A DNA stretch of 64,000 bases from Centrapalus pauciflorus. Lineage: Eukaryota > Streptophyta > Magnoliopsida > Asterales > Asteraceae. How positions within the stretch are numbered: position 1 is the stretch's first letter; each line of letters opens with the position of its first letter. The translations under genes were made by a program, and so were the position numbers. The notes below the pieces were generated by a model. The model was not told the origin of the DNA and ran no database searches. It saw only the letters and a list, made by a program, of their open reading frames with translations. The DNA is taken from positions 513,132 through 577,131 of the forward strand of contig JAANYP010003726.1 of NCBI GenBank assembly GCA_020465985.1, read 5' to 3'. Below are positions 52,926 through 64,000 of the stretch, in pieces.

Positions 52926-55370
52926 TGTAACAACCTAACTTTTTATCAGTTATGTAATGACTATTTTGAGATAATAATATAATTTTGTTATATTATTTGG
53001 AATTTTCAAATATTGATTAAGAATAAAAATATATTAAGTAAATATAATTTTATATTATATGTTATGAATAATTAAAGATGATTAAGTTTAAAAGATAGAT
53101 AAGATACAAAAGTTTAGTGGGTTAAATAGCAAAATTGATCAAATTAATATATAAAAACTAAAATTTATGACCATTTAAGATCATTTAACCCACAAACCTC
53201 TCTCTCTCTACTCTCTCTCTCTAAACTCTCGGATATCTCAAGAATTTAACCAAGAATCCACAAGTTTGCAATAAAGATTCGGAATTTAAGCTAAGGAGGA
53301 GTTACAAACATTAAACAACAAGAAGTTACAAAGAATTCAAGGTAAAATTTCCTTTAAATTTCGATATATTGGTATGTTTGGTTCGGTTTTGTGTAATACC
53401 GATACCAATGGATTAAACTATGAAATTTCTTGTTGCATGTTTAAGAAATTTGAAGATTTTGATAAAATTATGCTATTAGATGAAAAAGAAACAAAGATTC
53501 TGAGTTAGATCTTTCAAATTATTTATGAAATCGGAAATTTTGACAAAAGTGCGTTCTTGACAAAAAGAGTCATATTTTGGATGATTTTGAACCATATATG
53601 ATGTTATTGATAGGGAAAGGTATATAAAATCAACCCAAAAATGATAATATAACATAAAATAAAGTTGCATGTTGATTTAAGTAAGTTTTGGGAATTTTTA
53701 TGAAAAATCCGAATGAATATCACCAAGAACATGAAGAACATTTCTAGAAAAATGTCCAAGTCCAGGGAACCGAATTCGGATGAGAACCCATACTTCGGAT
53801 AGTACTAATTCGGATGCTTCCCAATTCGGTTCTTATATATATATGAAATTCGGATGACACCTAAATTCGGTCCCAAATCCGTATTCGGATGACTAGTTCG
53901 GACATAACTTGATCCGAATTCGGATGACTAGTTCGGACATAACTGGGTCCGAATTCGGATGCTAAATTCGGACTAGCCAATTCGAGCTCTCAATTCGGAT
54001 TGGTCCGGATCCGGATGATCCGAATCCGGATGGTCCGAAGTTAATAGGTCCGAAATCACATGAAATGTTTTAATATTTTGAAAGAATAAAGAAAATAAGC
54101 AAATGAAAGATTAATGAGTGATCGGTTATCAGAATCAGATAGAATTAAAGAATTTATGACCAAAAGATGATGACATTGATAAGATAAATTATCAGATATC
54201 AGACTCAGATAAAATACAAGAATTTGAAGACTAAAATGATGATGATAAAGATGATGAAAATGACATGATATTATCATGAATGATTTTGAACAGGTTCAGT
54301 ATATTCTGAACAAAGATTTAAAGATTTAAAGACTTAAAAGCAGGTCAGAGACTTGATTGACAGATCGCAGATTGACAAAAATCCTGAGATAACTCAGGTG
54401 GTAGATTCATATAACTGTTTGACCAAGACCCGGACCTGTGAGTTATAGATATTCAAATTGAACATGCACAGATCCGGTTGAGATATATTGATGCTGTTAC
54501 ATTTATTGACATTCATTTATCAGCTGGATTGAGACCTGTGCACACCATGGATGGGTGTTGCCCAGTGAATCATGATAGCTATTTGCTTATCTTTTCAGAT
54601 TGTATTTAATATTATCTCAGACCTTGCTTTATGATTCGTTGCTATCATGACTCCTAAGACATATGCTTACATCATTGATCAGACTTTTGATAAGATTGAT
54701 TCAGCTTGATTAGCCCTTATGGTCTATTGTTCTAGACCCGACTATTTCACCAGTTCTTATGAACTTGGTAATGACCTCCGATGTTCCGCCATATTGACTT
54801 ACTGGTAGCTAGCCCAGTATGTGGCTGATCCCCACGATTTAAGCGTGAGTGTGGCTTGAACATCATCCGATCTTATGATACTATATCTCAATCATGAGGG
54901 CTGTAGCGGCAGCCAAGACATATCACGCTAAGACTAACGACTCCGCTTGACACGCATGTTAATATTGAAAATCTATAAACTCACTAAGCTTTGCTTACAG
55001 ATGTTGCATTAATATTTTACAGGAAAAGCCAAAGGAAAATCACCTGCAGGACCTAGTACTTAGGTCATTCAAGATCCAAGTTTTGAAGCTTTCTTAGACC
55101 ACTACTCAACACACTTTCTGGTACTGATTGGAAGACAGCAAATGTGGTGGTTCTGGGTAGACTTGATGTGATGTATGATGTTATGACTAGATTAGATGTT
55201 ACCCTTTTATAACTTAATTTTGAAATATGTAAACTCATTCCTAATCATGTATGTACATGTAATTTTTATTATTCCTCAATTTAATTACCCTATCTTAGTA
55301 TGGTTGATATCGTATTGCATGATGTGGGACCTAGACTCTGAGGACTGCCCCGTAAGGGAAGGTCTTCACA
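52926..55370 (+). repeat. 3' LTR of Gypsy 2
   Basis: 2445 bp, nearly identical to the 5' LTR. Visible differences include TCTAGAAAAATG for TCTGGAAAAGTG, GGTGGTAGATTC for GGTGGCAGATTC, CACGCTAAGACTAACG for CACGCTTAGACTAATG and one fewer CT unit in the leader. Followed by the TSD CTTTT. Confidence 0.95.
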
Positions 55371-55440
55371 CTTTTGGAGTTCGATAACCAACGGTCCCTA
55401 TAATTCACGATTTGTGAGTCAAGTGGAAAGTTTAAAATAG
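55371..55440 (+). pseudogene. Athila env-position ORF remnant, downstream part
   Basis: After the Gypsy 2 TSD a short frame continues from the piece before 45588 and stops at a TAG at 55438-55440. It has the Trp...Gly-Pro-Tyr pattern seen at the same place in Athila second ORFs. Confidence 0.5.
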
Positions 55441-56335
55441 GATCTTTAGTTTGAATTCTCTTATGAACTTGTTATTGTTGCATGACATTGTTTGGACCAA
55501 AGTTTGGATTTTGCACATTATAGCCCTACATGTCATTTCATTTCGTGAGTTTTGAGCCGTTTTGAGCATTCATGAATACTTTCTTGCTCATGTTTCGATT
55601 GATTATGTGTGCATGCCTTTTGTTACTTTTATTCCATAACTTTTTAAGATGACGCAGTCGTGTGATAGAGGTATTTTAAGATTAACCAAACATCAGCCTT
55701 TTCTTTTTTCGTTTACACCTATATATATCCATTAGTTAGCCGCTTTTGAGCCTTAGCCTTTTTATTTTTATGTTAGCCATCGTTTTGTTTAGACATGTTA
55801 TCCATTTTTCTTTAGTTAACCCAAGCCAATGTTTGTGCCCCCATTTCAAGTTGAAACGTGAATTCATGAGAAGAATAGTTGAGCCTAAACACTGAGAGTA
55901 GAGAGCTTCATTTAGTGAGGTGTTTAAGTCTTGCTTTGGTCTGGATTGATTAGGTTGTTTTATGTAACTATTTCGGTGCCACTCGAGAATTCAAGGTTTT
56001 GTTCCGATTATTTGATGTTTGGCACTTTTTGTCACTAAGTCTTTGATGCTTTTAGATCTCTAAATTGTTGGTGAATTGATGATCACATTAAATAGCCATT
56101 GAGTTCTTTTCATAAGCATGTTAGTTGGCCGAATGTGCTTGAGGGAAAATTATATACATTTTCCGGGTGATATCTATTATTTTTAGAGTATTTTGTTGAG
56201 GTAAAACGTTGAATTTTGTTCCTACAAGTGTTATTTACGTTAAATCATTATTTGTAGGATTTGATGGAAAGAAAATCAAGATTTTAGGCTGAAAAGGGCA
56301 AGGCACGACGTGCCCTCAAAAGAGCACGGTGTGCC
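55441..56335 (+). other. Athila 3' untranslated region and start of 3' LTR
   Basis: Non-coding, T-rich. It ends with GGCACGACGTGCCCTC and GCACGGTGTGCC, palindromic words common in Athila-like LTRs. A TTTTGTTGAGG word near 56190 may be the LTR start, but no clear polypurine tract marks it. The sequence stops abruptly at LTR X. Confidence 0.5.
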
Positions 56336-56667
56336 TGTTAGGCACAAAAAGGCCTCAGTCAAACCTGTTCTACATCTGAGGGGGAGATTTATAATCAAAC
56401 CTGTTGATGCATTTGAAAGTTGAATTTAAGGCCTGTTATATGCCTTATTGAAACCTGAAAATGATTTGCAATATCAGTCTAAAGCTGTTCTATATGTTGC
56501 ATGTGTTGCAACTAAGACAGTTTGTCCAAGCTGCTCTGTCTGCTGAACAGGCTGGACATAAACTGTCTACGCTGCTCTACACTGGTTGAGCAGCTTGGGC
56601 ATTTTAAAGGTTCTGTTCTTTGTGAACAGAACCTGTGCTTTGTGAACAGGCTAAACACTTTATGGAA
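56336..56667 (+). repeat. LTR X fragment, plus orientation
   Basis: Begins TGTTAGGCACAAAAAGGCC and matches, inverted, the fragment ending at 33087. Similarity stops after ACACTTTATGGAA at 56667, where the 3' end of the Copia D body begins. It includes GTTCTTTGTGAACAGAACC near 56612-56632. Reading frames here are chance ORFs in LTR sequence. Confidence 0.8.
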
Positions 56668-56925
56668 CCGCCCCATGGCTATGTCCTCCAGTGGTGCGCC
56701 AGTGCCCCGAGTTGACCTCTTTGCCCTACCGGCGCCGGTTAGGCACTACCCTGTTTTTTGTTCCCCTTTTGTACTGCTCCAGCTGTGCAAGTTTTTTTCA
56801 GACAAATGACGAAGTACAAGAACATGTATACCCTGTTCTGCCTAACTGGGCCAGAAACTTGAGCCAGTGTGAAACCCACCCCTCTTAGACTTTGAGACCC
56901 CCTTTTATCCACTCGTGTTTCCCCA
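56668..56925 (-). other. Copia D post-pol region
   Basis: GC-richer, non-coding by inspection, between the RNase H remnant and the LTR X fragment. Purine runs such as GAGGGGTGGG on the minus strand could be a decayed polypurine tract. The words around 56668-56760 do not match other parts of the window. Confidence 0.35.
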
Positions 56926-57330
56926 TCCCCCGCTTGCTGCCCAGGTCATTAACCTTGTGCATCAGAGGTTTTGGTGAAAAATGTCGGCAAGCTGTTCAGT
57001 TGATGGAAATAAACTTACCGTCCACATTAACCTTTCTGATTGATCTCTGAGTGAAGTGAGGTCTGACTTCAGTATGCTTTGTTCTTAATGAAATACTGGA
57101 TAGGTGGAGATGGGCTATGGCACGTGTGGTATCACACAGAAAGAGTTTTTCCTATAACACAAGGCCATATCTTCAACGCTAGCGGCATCCACAGAATCTG
57201 CCACAGGCAGCTATCCATCAGCAATGTACTCCTTCAAGATAGAAGGGGACACTGAGTTCTGGCTTCTTGCTATCCAACTGATCAACTGTCCACCAAGAGT
57301 TGACACCCACCGTTGGGGCTTTTCCCTATC
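56926..57330 (-). pseudogene. Copia D RNase H remnant
   Basis: On the minus strand around 57100-56950, the conserved RTKH...RHHF-like block and a TEQLADIF block can be read with frame changes. They correspond to the end of RNase H in Copia A (14372-14085). It is non-functional. Confidence 0.65.
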
Positions 57331-58450
57331 TAACTGCAGCCTGCAAAAAAATCAGAATCTGAATAACCTGTTAGCTCAAGCTTGAGTCTTGGGGAGATCA
57401 AGACCTAACCCGGGTAACCCTTCGGTATCTGAAGATTCGTTTGGACAGTCAGCTAGAATGAGATTCCTGTTGTAAGCAGCGTTGGAACTCTAGCACATAG
57501 ACAGGTGTCAAACATAATATCAGTCTGCTAAGCAGTTAAGTAAAGCAATGCTCCCAAGCAGCCTCTGTAAGCTGTGACTGAAACAGCGTTGTGCACTAGC
57601 ATCAGCATCCAAGTTTTTACATTGGTGCCATTGGGGTTGTAATAGGAGAACTTTGATCAAATTTGACTTTCAAAAAGATCTAAAGTGTACTTTCTTTGAT
57701 TTGATAAAATTCCGTTGAGGTTTGTTTAACCGGCATCCTAAAAAGAAGTTAGTTCTCCCATCATACCATTTCATATTAGATTTCATGAGTAATGAAAAAT
57801 TCTTGCATAACTGCTCATAGTAGAACCAAATATTATGTCATCCACATCAATTTGTAACAATCATAATATCAACTTCACCTTCTTTATGAACAGTGTGGTA
57901 TCACACTTTACCTCTGGAATATACCCATTCTCCATAAGGATTCAGTAAGAGTGTCAGACCAGGCGCTATGGGCTTGTTTGAGACAAGAGAGGCTTTGTCC
58001 AACTTATAGACAAACCTGGATGGCTGTCAGTTTGTCAAAAAAACCTGGAGGCGGCGTGACAGAAACGTTCTTCTTGCAAGCAAAAGCGTCCAATGCAAAA
58101 ATGCACGCTTCACATCCATTTGAAAATACCTTAATGCTCTTATAGCAAGCGTAAGCTAGATACAAACGAATTGCTTCTACCTGGCCACAGAGCAAATGTT
58201 TTCTCAAGAATCATGGCCTTCCTCCTGTCTATAGCCCCTGAGCAACGAGTCCCGTCGCCTTATTTCTAATGACATGACCTTGCTCATCCATCTTGTTCCT
58301 GAAAACCCCAGGTTGTGGCCAAGTATTGTTGACCTTTAGGAGCGGGACACAGCTTCCAATCATTGTTTCTCGCGTCCTCAACGGTTGAGCTCTTCTTGCT
58401 GGCAGTGATTCCATTGCATCTTTTAATTATGCGTCATCAACCTTCTTTGG
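57331..58450 (-). pseudogene. Copia D reverse transcriptase remnant
   Basis: The 58414-58229 frame has VFRNKMDEQGHVIRNKA (RT N-terminal block). The 58207-58004 frame has VEAIRLYLAYACYKSIKVF and PPGFFDKL. Near 57860-57835 a decayed VDD box is preceded by DTTLFIKKVK. Stops and shifts separate all parts. It is clearly Copia RT, with no activity expected. Confidence 0.8.
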
Positions 58451-59700
58451 CTCCATTAGTGAAACAAAACTAGAGAACATACAAAAGTTCCCTAAGCTGT
58501 CCCAACCGGGTTTGTATCCCTTTGTTTGATGCACCATATTTTGATCATTGGGTGACAGCACTGATCCACTTAGGATCAGTTTGCAAATGAATGATGTTTT
58601 TCCGGAGTTGGTAACACTTCAGCAGGCCTGTTAACAGCTCTCAAGATTTTCAGACACACGGTTGGCTTGAGCCGGTCCTTGTTGAACATGTCTGACCACT
58701 GTTGAACATATCGCAGAGGAAGACGGGAAAATCAGCAATTGATATTTTCTGGACATCAGTTTGTAAATTAGTAGTACATTATTCACACAGGTGTATTTGA
58801 CATAAGCTCATCATGTCCATCATGTTAACAGGTGCCACACTTGGTGTATGGAAAGCTTTTGAGTCCTCGTCAATTGATTGAATGCAATCAGATCATCAAA
58901 GTTTAAGTTCTCCTGAAAAACTGATTCGGAAAAGCTTGGTTGGAGGCATTCTTGGACTCTTCAAAGGTGACATTGATAATTCATCTGTCACCTTTTTCTT
59001 TTGTTGTTGTAGACGCTTGTAGGCTTGGGAGATACAGCGTACCAACAAAACACACCTTCATCAAGCTTGAGGTTTCAAACTTTGACAGCTGGTCCCCTTT
59101 GATCAGAAATGAAACAGGGACACTCCAAACACAGGGAAATAACTGACATTTGGCTTCCTCCCTTTGAGCAGCTCATAGGGAGGTCGTGTTGAACCTTTTC
59201 AACGCACTAAGGATCTGTTTGGGGAAGCAGGCAGGGTTAAACACTTCATCAGCCCAAATGAATGAAGGTAAACCTGAATGCACACAGGCCATGGTCTGGT
59301 CAGCTTCAAGGAGAGTTCGGTTTCTCCTTGCAAACAGCAACTCCATTTTGTTGAAGAGTTCTTACAGCTGAAAAGTTGTGAGTGTAACCTTTATCTTCAC
59401 AGAAGTCGTCAAGATACTGTGTTCTGAATCAGTACCATTATCACTTCTAAGCTGCTTTACGTGGCAGATTTTAGCATTTCCATCTTTTTGACAAATCCAA
59501 TAATTCTCTCATAGCAGCCTCTCCTTTGCGTCTTTAGAAAGATCACCCATGTGTTACCTGAGAACTCATCAACCATGACAAGATGTATATCTTCTTCCAT
59601 CCTAAGACTTGGGACATTACAGTCCAAACAAGTTCATATGGATTAAGAATGAGTGGAGTAAGCAATAGAGAAATTTGTTTGGATTTAAAAGATGTGTTTC
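58451..59700 (-). pseudogene. Copia D integrase remnant
   Basis: On the minus strand KQLRSDNGTD is readable around 59455-59425 and RRNRTLLEADQTMACV around 59330-59280, the second Asp and post-Glu blocks of a Copia integrase. A LLKGRKPNVSYFPVFG block follows at about 59175-59125. All lie in separate frames with stops between them. Confidence 0.75.
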
Positions 59701-62600
59701 CTTCTGCTGGGCCTTTCTCACAAGCTGTGCATAATCATACGTATCAGAGGTCAATAGAAGGCAAGACCTGGCCTACAACTCCTTTCTCTTCAGAGTTTGG
59801 TTTATGTTCTTGAGTTCAGATGTGACAGTCTTACCTGGGCATAGCCCGTTTAGATCAGCATATGTTCTTGTGAGAAACAGGTTTCAGTTGTTGGGTCAGC
59901 AGAATGCAATATCCACAACATATAAAAACCTTTCTTTCGGGTAGCCATATCACATACAGCAACGTGGCTTTGGGAATCCAGATATGTACCCAGGTTCTCA
60001 TCAAGCTACCGTGTAAGCCAGCATCACAGAGTTGGCTTATCTAACAAGGTATGTTTTAGCCAAACCACATAGGCTACTCTTTGAACACTGGCAGCACCAA
60101 CGTTTAAGAGTTCCTATCCCTCAGTGGATCCATTACATTTCACAAGAGGTGGACTTTTGCCCTTTTTCCCAGGGCCTGAGTTCACGAAGCATTCTGTACA
60201 ACCTGTCATGGTCCCCTGAGCAGCCACTGTCCCAAGTACCAACCTGGGAAGGTTGTTTTTCCTGCAGAGGTGATTAAAGAAGTATTAGTCATGTTTTAGG
60301 GGAACTCAAGCACAGAGATGAGTTCTCCTACTTCATCAAACATTTTTGATGGATTTGAAATATCCACACTAATATCCCTATCTGAATGGTATCAGCCTTG
60401 AATACCATCCTCAGTGACTGTGACATTTCCCACCACTTGCTTGTGACAGCTGTGAAGGGAAACACAGATTTTCAATAGGCCTCATGTCCATCAGATTCAG
60501 GAACAGCCGTGGCCGAATGTTGTCTTCTTCCCACATTGGTTAACATGTTCTTTTTTTATTATGGAAAAAAATTTTTATTGGAAGAATACCTTCAGAACAC
60601 ATTCTGAAGCTATTTTGTTGATTCTTTTCAAGCAGGTTTACATTCTTTATTGAATCAACAGCTGGTGTGGAGAGTTTCAATAGCCACAACAGCTTTTGAC
60701 TGTCCTCTTATTTCCTCTTTTTGGGAGGACAGATGTCAAGCCAGGAAGCTTTGATTAACTTTTGAGCTTTCCACATGTTTGGGAAACTGATTCCCAGTTT
60801 GTCTCAGTTTGAGCAATGGCTGTATTGGCCTTTGCCCCTACTGGATTAGAGATTTATGCTTGCCTATCAGCATACTCACTGTGGCTGGTTTTTGAAAAAC
60901 TTATTTTTCATTAAACCAATTGAACGCACTATTAATTGGAAAAACCTTATTTGAAATCACAGCTTTTGTTTCAACATGAGACGTACCTTGTTGAAAACAG
61001 GCTGCTTACCTTTTGAAAACTTATGTTCAAGTGTTTTAGCATCAAAAGGATTAACAGAACGCTTTTTACATCAGCTTATGGACTCAGAACCCTTTTTGTC
61101 ACAAGGTTTAGTATCCACAACTTCAAATTTTGAAGCATGTTTTTCCTTTCGTGTGCTTTTGTGAACCAGTAGAGCAAACTTAGCAGCTGAACTTTGGAGA
61201 ACAAACTCAACATCAGGCTTTTGAGCTGATTCAGCACAGCTGTCAGTATTTGAGGCCCGGACCAAACACTGTGTGTTGAGATTAGTTTACCATTCAACAG
61301 TTTGAATGAATGCATTTGGAAGTTCACCAGAGTGGATAAATCTCTTGTCAGATTGCTTATCTCAACAATGGAACGTTGCTGTGTCAAGATCCACGCCAAG
61401 ATGGCTTGGATTTGTGCAGGATCAAGGTTGACTTATAAAATGGCTGACCGGTGTTTGTGAAGTGGCACCAAGAGTCAACTATCTTTTGAAGCTGGCATGG
61501 GCTTTAATATCTGTTTCTCTCTTTCTTCACAGTATAATAATAGAGTTGATGGTTTTATATGTCACATCAACTCAGTTTCAACTTATGGAAACTGTCCTTC
61601 CAGTTTACTGGATTTAGTTTAAGATCAGTTTTGAGGCTTAGAGATTTCAGATCACAGAGCCATCATGCTTCATCAACAGCAGCTTTTAAATCAACAAGCA
61701 TATATTCACAACCATTTTACTTTTTTCTTTCAGAACTGTAAGACGCATGAAAATTTTGTACCTATACCATAGTAGGGATTCCAGTTGCTCTAAGGCTGCC
61801 GAAGGCTTGCAGCTTCAACATATCTTGTTTGAAGGCTTGTTGATGGGACATCTGTGGTTTGGCCATCAGACCATTGATTGATGCGTGGTCTTCTCATCAG
61901 ATATGAAATCAGACTTCTCTCCCAGTCACATGCCTCTGCCATAAGTGCCCTTTTGGCCGATTGGAAGACACTGAGTTTTTCCACAGTTCCTCAGCGTTAG
62001 CCATGGCCATAAGTACTTAACCCTCATAAGCATCAATCCTGTTAGTCTTGTTGGGTTTGAATGACTGACCAACAGCTTTTGACAACGAAGTCACAAGACA
62101 GTCGCGCTTATTGACCAGTTTTGCCCAATGTGAAGCACTCAGCTTTGGATGTGTCCAAAGTGCCTTCTTTTTACCGCAGCACTAGCTTCTTTGTAGCATG
62201 TTTCTCCAAACCTTTCTGTGTGAAAAAAACCTTTTGACAAGCATGGCTATTCCATTTGCTCATCATCTTGTCAGCAAGATCTGCAGCATCTTCTTTCGTC
62301 TGACACCAGTCCTCCCTTTTTCCATCCGTTTGATCAGGTTTGAATGAACAATCACTCAACTCAACCTGAGTTAAGCATGCGCTGGTCTCACATTAGCCGA
62401 CAAAGCGGCACCCGTCTTTTGTACATTTCAAGGCTTTCTCTTTTTTGCCCTTGATCGTTCCTCCTATTCAGTAAGGATCCATACAGATTGACCAATCCAT
62501 ACTCTGATAGACCATGAGTTTCCTTAGAGTGGTCTGAAGTAAGTGTCCACGCTCAGGTAAAATGTCCAGAAATTTATTCACCCAGGTAGACTGTCCTTGG
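59701..62600 (-). pseudogene. Copia D protease/linker region, decayed
   Basis: Only scattered codon runs typical of a Copia polyprotein are visible. I cannot place the protease active site or the CCHC knuckle with confidence. Short frames on both strands here look like chance. Confidence 0.4.
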
Positions 62601-63100
62601 TGTCCCCAACAGCGTTGGAGATCATTCACCTAAGAGCAGTAAACCTGGTGGTAGGTTTTAGTGAGAGTCTCCTTTGGGTTTAGCAAAGAAGAGTTCATAC
62701 TGTCTAACAAGGATTGTTGATCGATGTTGTCCAGTGTGATTGTGGGGCCAGCATAGACGGTACAAAAGTATCCCCACATCTCCTTTGCTGTCTTCATTTT
62801 TTCATCAAACCTGCTTGAACACATCAACAGGGAAGAAATGACCCAGGTTTATTCTGGCCTTTGAGATTCAGAGCCACCAATCTCTTGTCTTCATCAGACC
62901 ATTGAGATTTTGCTTTCTCAAAGGTGCCTGATTTCATGAGCAGCTCCTTCAACCGCTGGAGTTATGGGTAGTAACAGAGGTTGGCACATATATGGGACCC
63001 TCCATCACTACTCTGGCAGTTGTACATCCAGATTCTCTAAGTAGGAGAGCATTTCTGCCTTCCAACCAGAGAATTTTGTTGATTAGTTAATTTGGAGGTT
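62601..63100 (-). pseudogene. Copia D gag remnant
   Basis: The 62827-62630 frame has KTAKEMWGYFCTVYAGPTIT and LLDSMNSSLLNPKETLTKTY, matching the UBN2-type gag block (AKEMWD...) also seen in Copia A near 30430. The flanks continue with shifts. Broken. Confidence 0.7.
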
Positions 63101-63197
63101 TGCCCATAAGCCATTTGTCGAGTAGAAGAGTTTGGCAGCACTGTGTGTCCAATGGAAACATGGGAGAATGGAGATCTAGAATGACACCACCTAAACG

Positions 63198-63209
63198 GCT
63201 CTGATACCA
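63198..63209 (-). promoter_or_regulatory. primer-binding site of Copia D
   Basis: The minus strand reads TGGTATCAGAGC, two bases after the end of the 5' LTR. A perfect match to the iMet-type site. Confidence 0.9.
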
Positions 63210-63211
63210 GT

Positions 63212-64000
63212 TGTAGGTCCCGAGAGGGTTCCCAAAATTATATAGTTATAAGCTGTAGAGGGGGAGTAATACAACACTTAAAAACTACACACTCTTTTCT
63301 CAATGTTTTGTATGTATTACAACATTTGTCAATTACAAACAAGCTTGATGCGGAATAGTTCAAGCTGAGATGACAGATACAAAACAGTATGCTCACTAGT
63401 CTAAGACAAACCAAACTAGTATACAATGATACACGCACTAAGAAGCACTCACTGTGTTTACAAAGACTTAAAGGGAACAGCTTATTAAAACAGCTTAGAC
63501 ACAACAGATGCTGGTTTACACAGAAGGCTTCATGCATGAAAATACACTTGCACGTTCACTCTTGGTTTCAGCACTTAGCTTTCTCCACACTTTCTTTCTG
63601 ACCTTAGAAAGCTTTCCTCTTTATACTCACTGAGAGGATCTAAGGAGAAACATCTTCATTGGACGAATGAAAAAGGAGAAGTCTTGAATTGAAAAGACAA
63701 CATAACCTTTTCTGCACTTTTCTAAAAAGCAGACTTGTCTTCCCATGTGCAGAACTTTTGTCTTTTTACGTTGTCTACTGTTGCACTGCCTTAACAATTT
63801 AGGAATGTCAACTTTGCTTCTTTCTTCCTTTGTAAAGGCCTATTTTGATATAAGAAAAGGTCTGTCACCCTTTTTCAAAACCTTTTGTCTTCATGTTATA
63901 CAGAACAGCTTGGGCAGGCTGTAGCAGTTCTGTTTCAACTTGGTCTTCGACTTGTAAACTGATTTGTAGTCAAAAACAAACATGAGGACTTGGAAACATA
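63212..64000 (-). repeat. 5' LTR of Copia D (LTR X family, runs off window)
   Basis: On the minus strand it ends ACCCTCTCGGGACCTACA at 63212. The part from about 63540 to 64000 matches 32290-32760 closely in order and sequence. By comparison with the fragment at 32275-33087, about 330 more bases are expected beyond the window. Short ORFs inside are chance. Confidence 0.85.

Larger units (their letters stand above)
45588..55370 (+). mobile_element. Gypsy 2: near-complete Ty3/gypsy (Tekay/chromovirus-like) element
   Basis: 9783 bp, LTRs of 2447 and 2445 bp, TSD CTTTT. It has the same family and internal order as Gypsy 1. LTRs differ from each other at about fifteen sites by eye. The only coding break I find is a missing G near 49017 in gag. 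Protease, RT, RNase H and integrase catalytic residues are all present. The 90-bp putative intron is conserved. It is the best-preserved copy in the window and a possible recent source for sister elements and for Gypsy 3. Confidence 0.95.
33088..56335 (+). mobile_element. Athila-type gypsy element split by Gypsy 3 and Gypsy 2
   Basis: Plus-strand order: LTR remnant, primer site TGGCGCCGTTGCCGGGGA, gag with two CCHC motifs, a short piece of pol, a spacer with AAGTGTGGG words, an env-position ORF remnant and a 3' end with GGCACGACGTGCC. Primer site and gag blocks identify the Athila lineage of Ty3/gypsy. Most of pol is deleted. Two young elements interrupt it with clean TSDs, so it is the oldest layer here. 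Both outer ends abut LTR X in opposite orientations, and no TSD of its own is visible. Confidence 0.8.
56668..64000 (-). mobile_element. Copia D: strongly decayed Ty1/copia element
   Basis: Minus-strand order: 5' LTR (from beyond 64000 to 63212), primer site, gag, integrase, RT, RNase H. The body ends at 56668 against an LTR X fragment in the wrong orientation, so its own 3' LTR is missing or rearranged. Every domain is broken by many stops, indels and substitutions. It is among the oldest elements here, with the Athila. Confidence 0.8.

Noticed and set aside
56522..56888. Short plus-strand ORFs around the LTR X fragment, one GC-rich
   Set aside because: The first lies inside LTR sequence that also occurs at 32275-33087, and the second spans the junction with the Copia D end. 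Neither resembles a protein domain.
59701..62600. Plus- and minus-strand ORFs of about 60 codons as possible host gene exons
   Set aside because: No splice-linked series or domain is visible. The flanks are Copia gag and integrase on the minus strand, so decayed Copia polyprotein is the better explanation.

Overview
This window looks like a heterochromatic, repeat-filled stretch of a flowering-plant nuclear genome. I find no host gene that I can support. The evidence is long LTR retrotransposons, tRNA-iMet and Athila-type primer-binding sites, plant-type gag/pol families and AT-rich, stop-ridden spacers. The Copia pol and accessory ORFs and the CG-centred palindromes (CCGAATTCGG, GAACTCGGCGAGTTC) inside LTRs resemble repeats I associate with Asteraceae (daisy/lettuce family). 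The family assignment is an inference.

Layout. 1-4275 is the 3' part of a plus-strand Copia element (Copia B): a broken accessory ORF downstream of pol, a polypurine tract and the 3' LTR. 4276-8280 is a decayed minus-strand Copia body (Copia C). 8547-8869 is a Mutator-type MITE with a perfect 9-bp target-site duplication (TSD). 8894-32274 is a minus-strand Sirevirus-like Copia element (Copia A), with LTR, gag, protease, integrase, RT/RNase H, accessory ORF and LTR. It is split by a 9.8-kb Ty3/gypsy element (Gypsy 1, 18205-28043, TSD GTTAG). 32275-33087 is a fragment of a different Copia LTR (LTR X). 33088-56335 is an old Athila-type element with the tRNA-Asp-type primer site, gag, a pol stub and an env-position ORF. 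It is split by a gag-only non-autonomous gypsy element (Gypsy 3, 35709-44207, TSD GTGCA) and by a second near-complete gypsy element (Gypsy 2, 45588-55370, TSD CTTTT). 56336-56667 is LTR X again, inverted. 56668-64000 is a strongly decayed minus-strand Copia element (Copia D) whose 5' LTR is of the LTR X family and runs off the window.

How the parts relate. Gypsy 1, 2 and 3 have 2.4-2.5-kb LTRs that differ within each pair by only about 10-16 visible changes, so all three are recent. Gypsy 1 and 2 are sister copies of one Tekay/chromovirus-like family. Comparing them exposes the frameshifts and stops in each, and also a conserved 90-bp GT...AG segment between RT and RNase H that looks like a spliceosomal intron inside pol. 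Gypsy 3 keeps gag and both LTRs, but most of pol is replaced by about 1.9 kb of unrelated sequence carrying an antisense coiled-coil-like ORF.

Most interesting points: (i) the putative pol intron; (ii) arrays of a CCGAATTCGG/TTCGGATG palindromic motif in both gypsy LTRs and Copia leaders; (iii) the large accessory ORF of the Copia family with its own splice-acceptor-like start; (iv) the gag-only element with an antisense ORF; (v) two inverted 3-4-kb accessory-ORF copies that could fold into long double-stranded RNA. All coordinates and similarity statements come from reading by eye; no alignment or database search was run.
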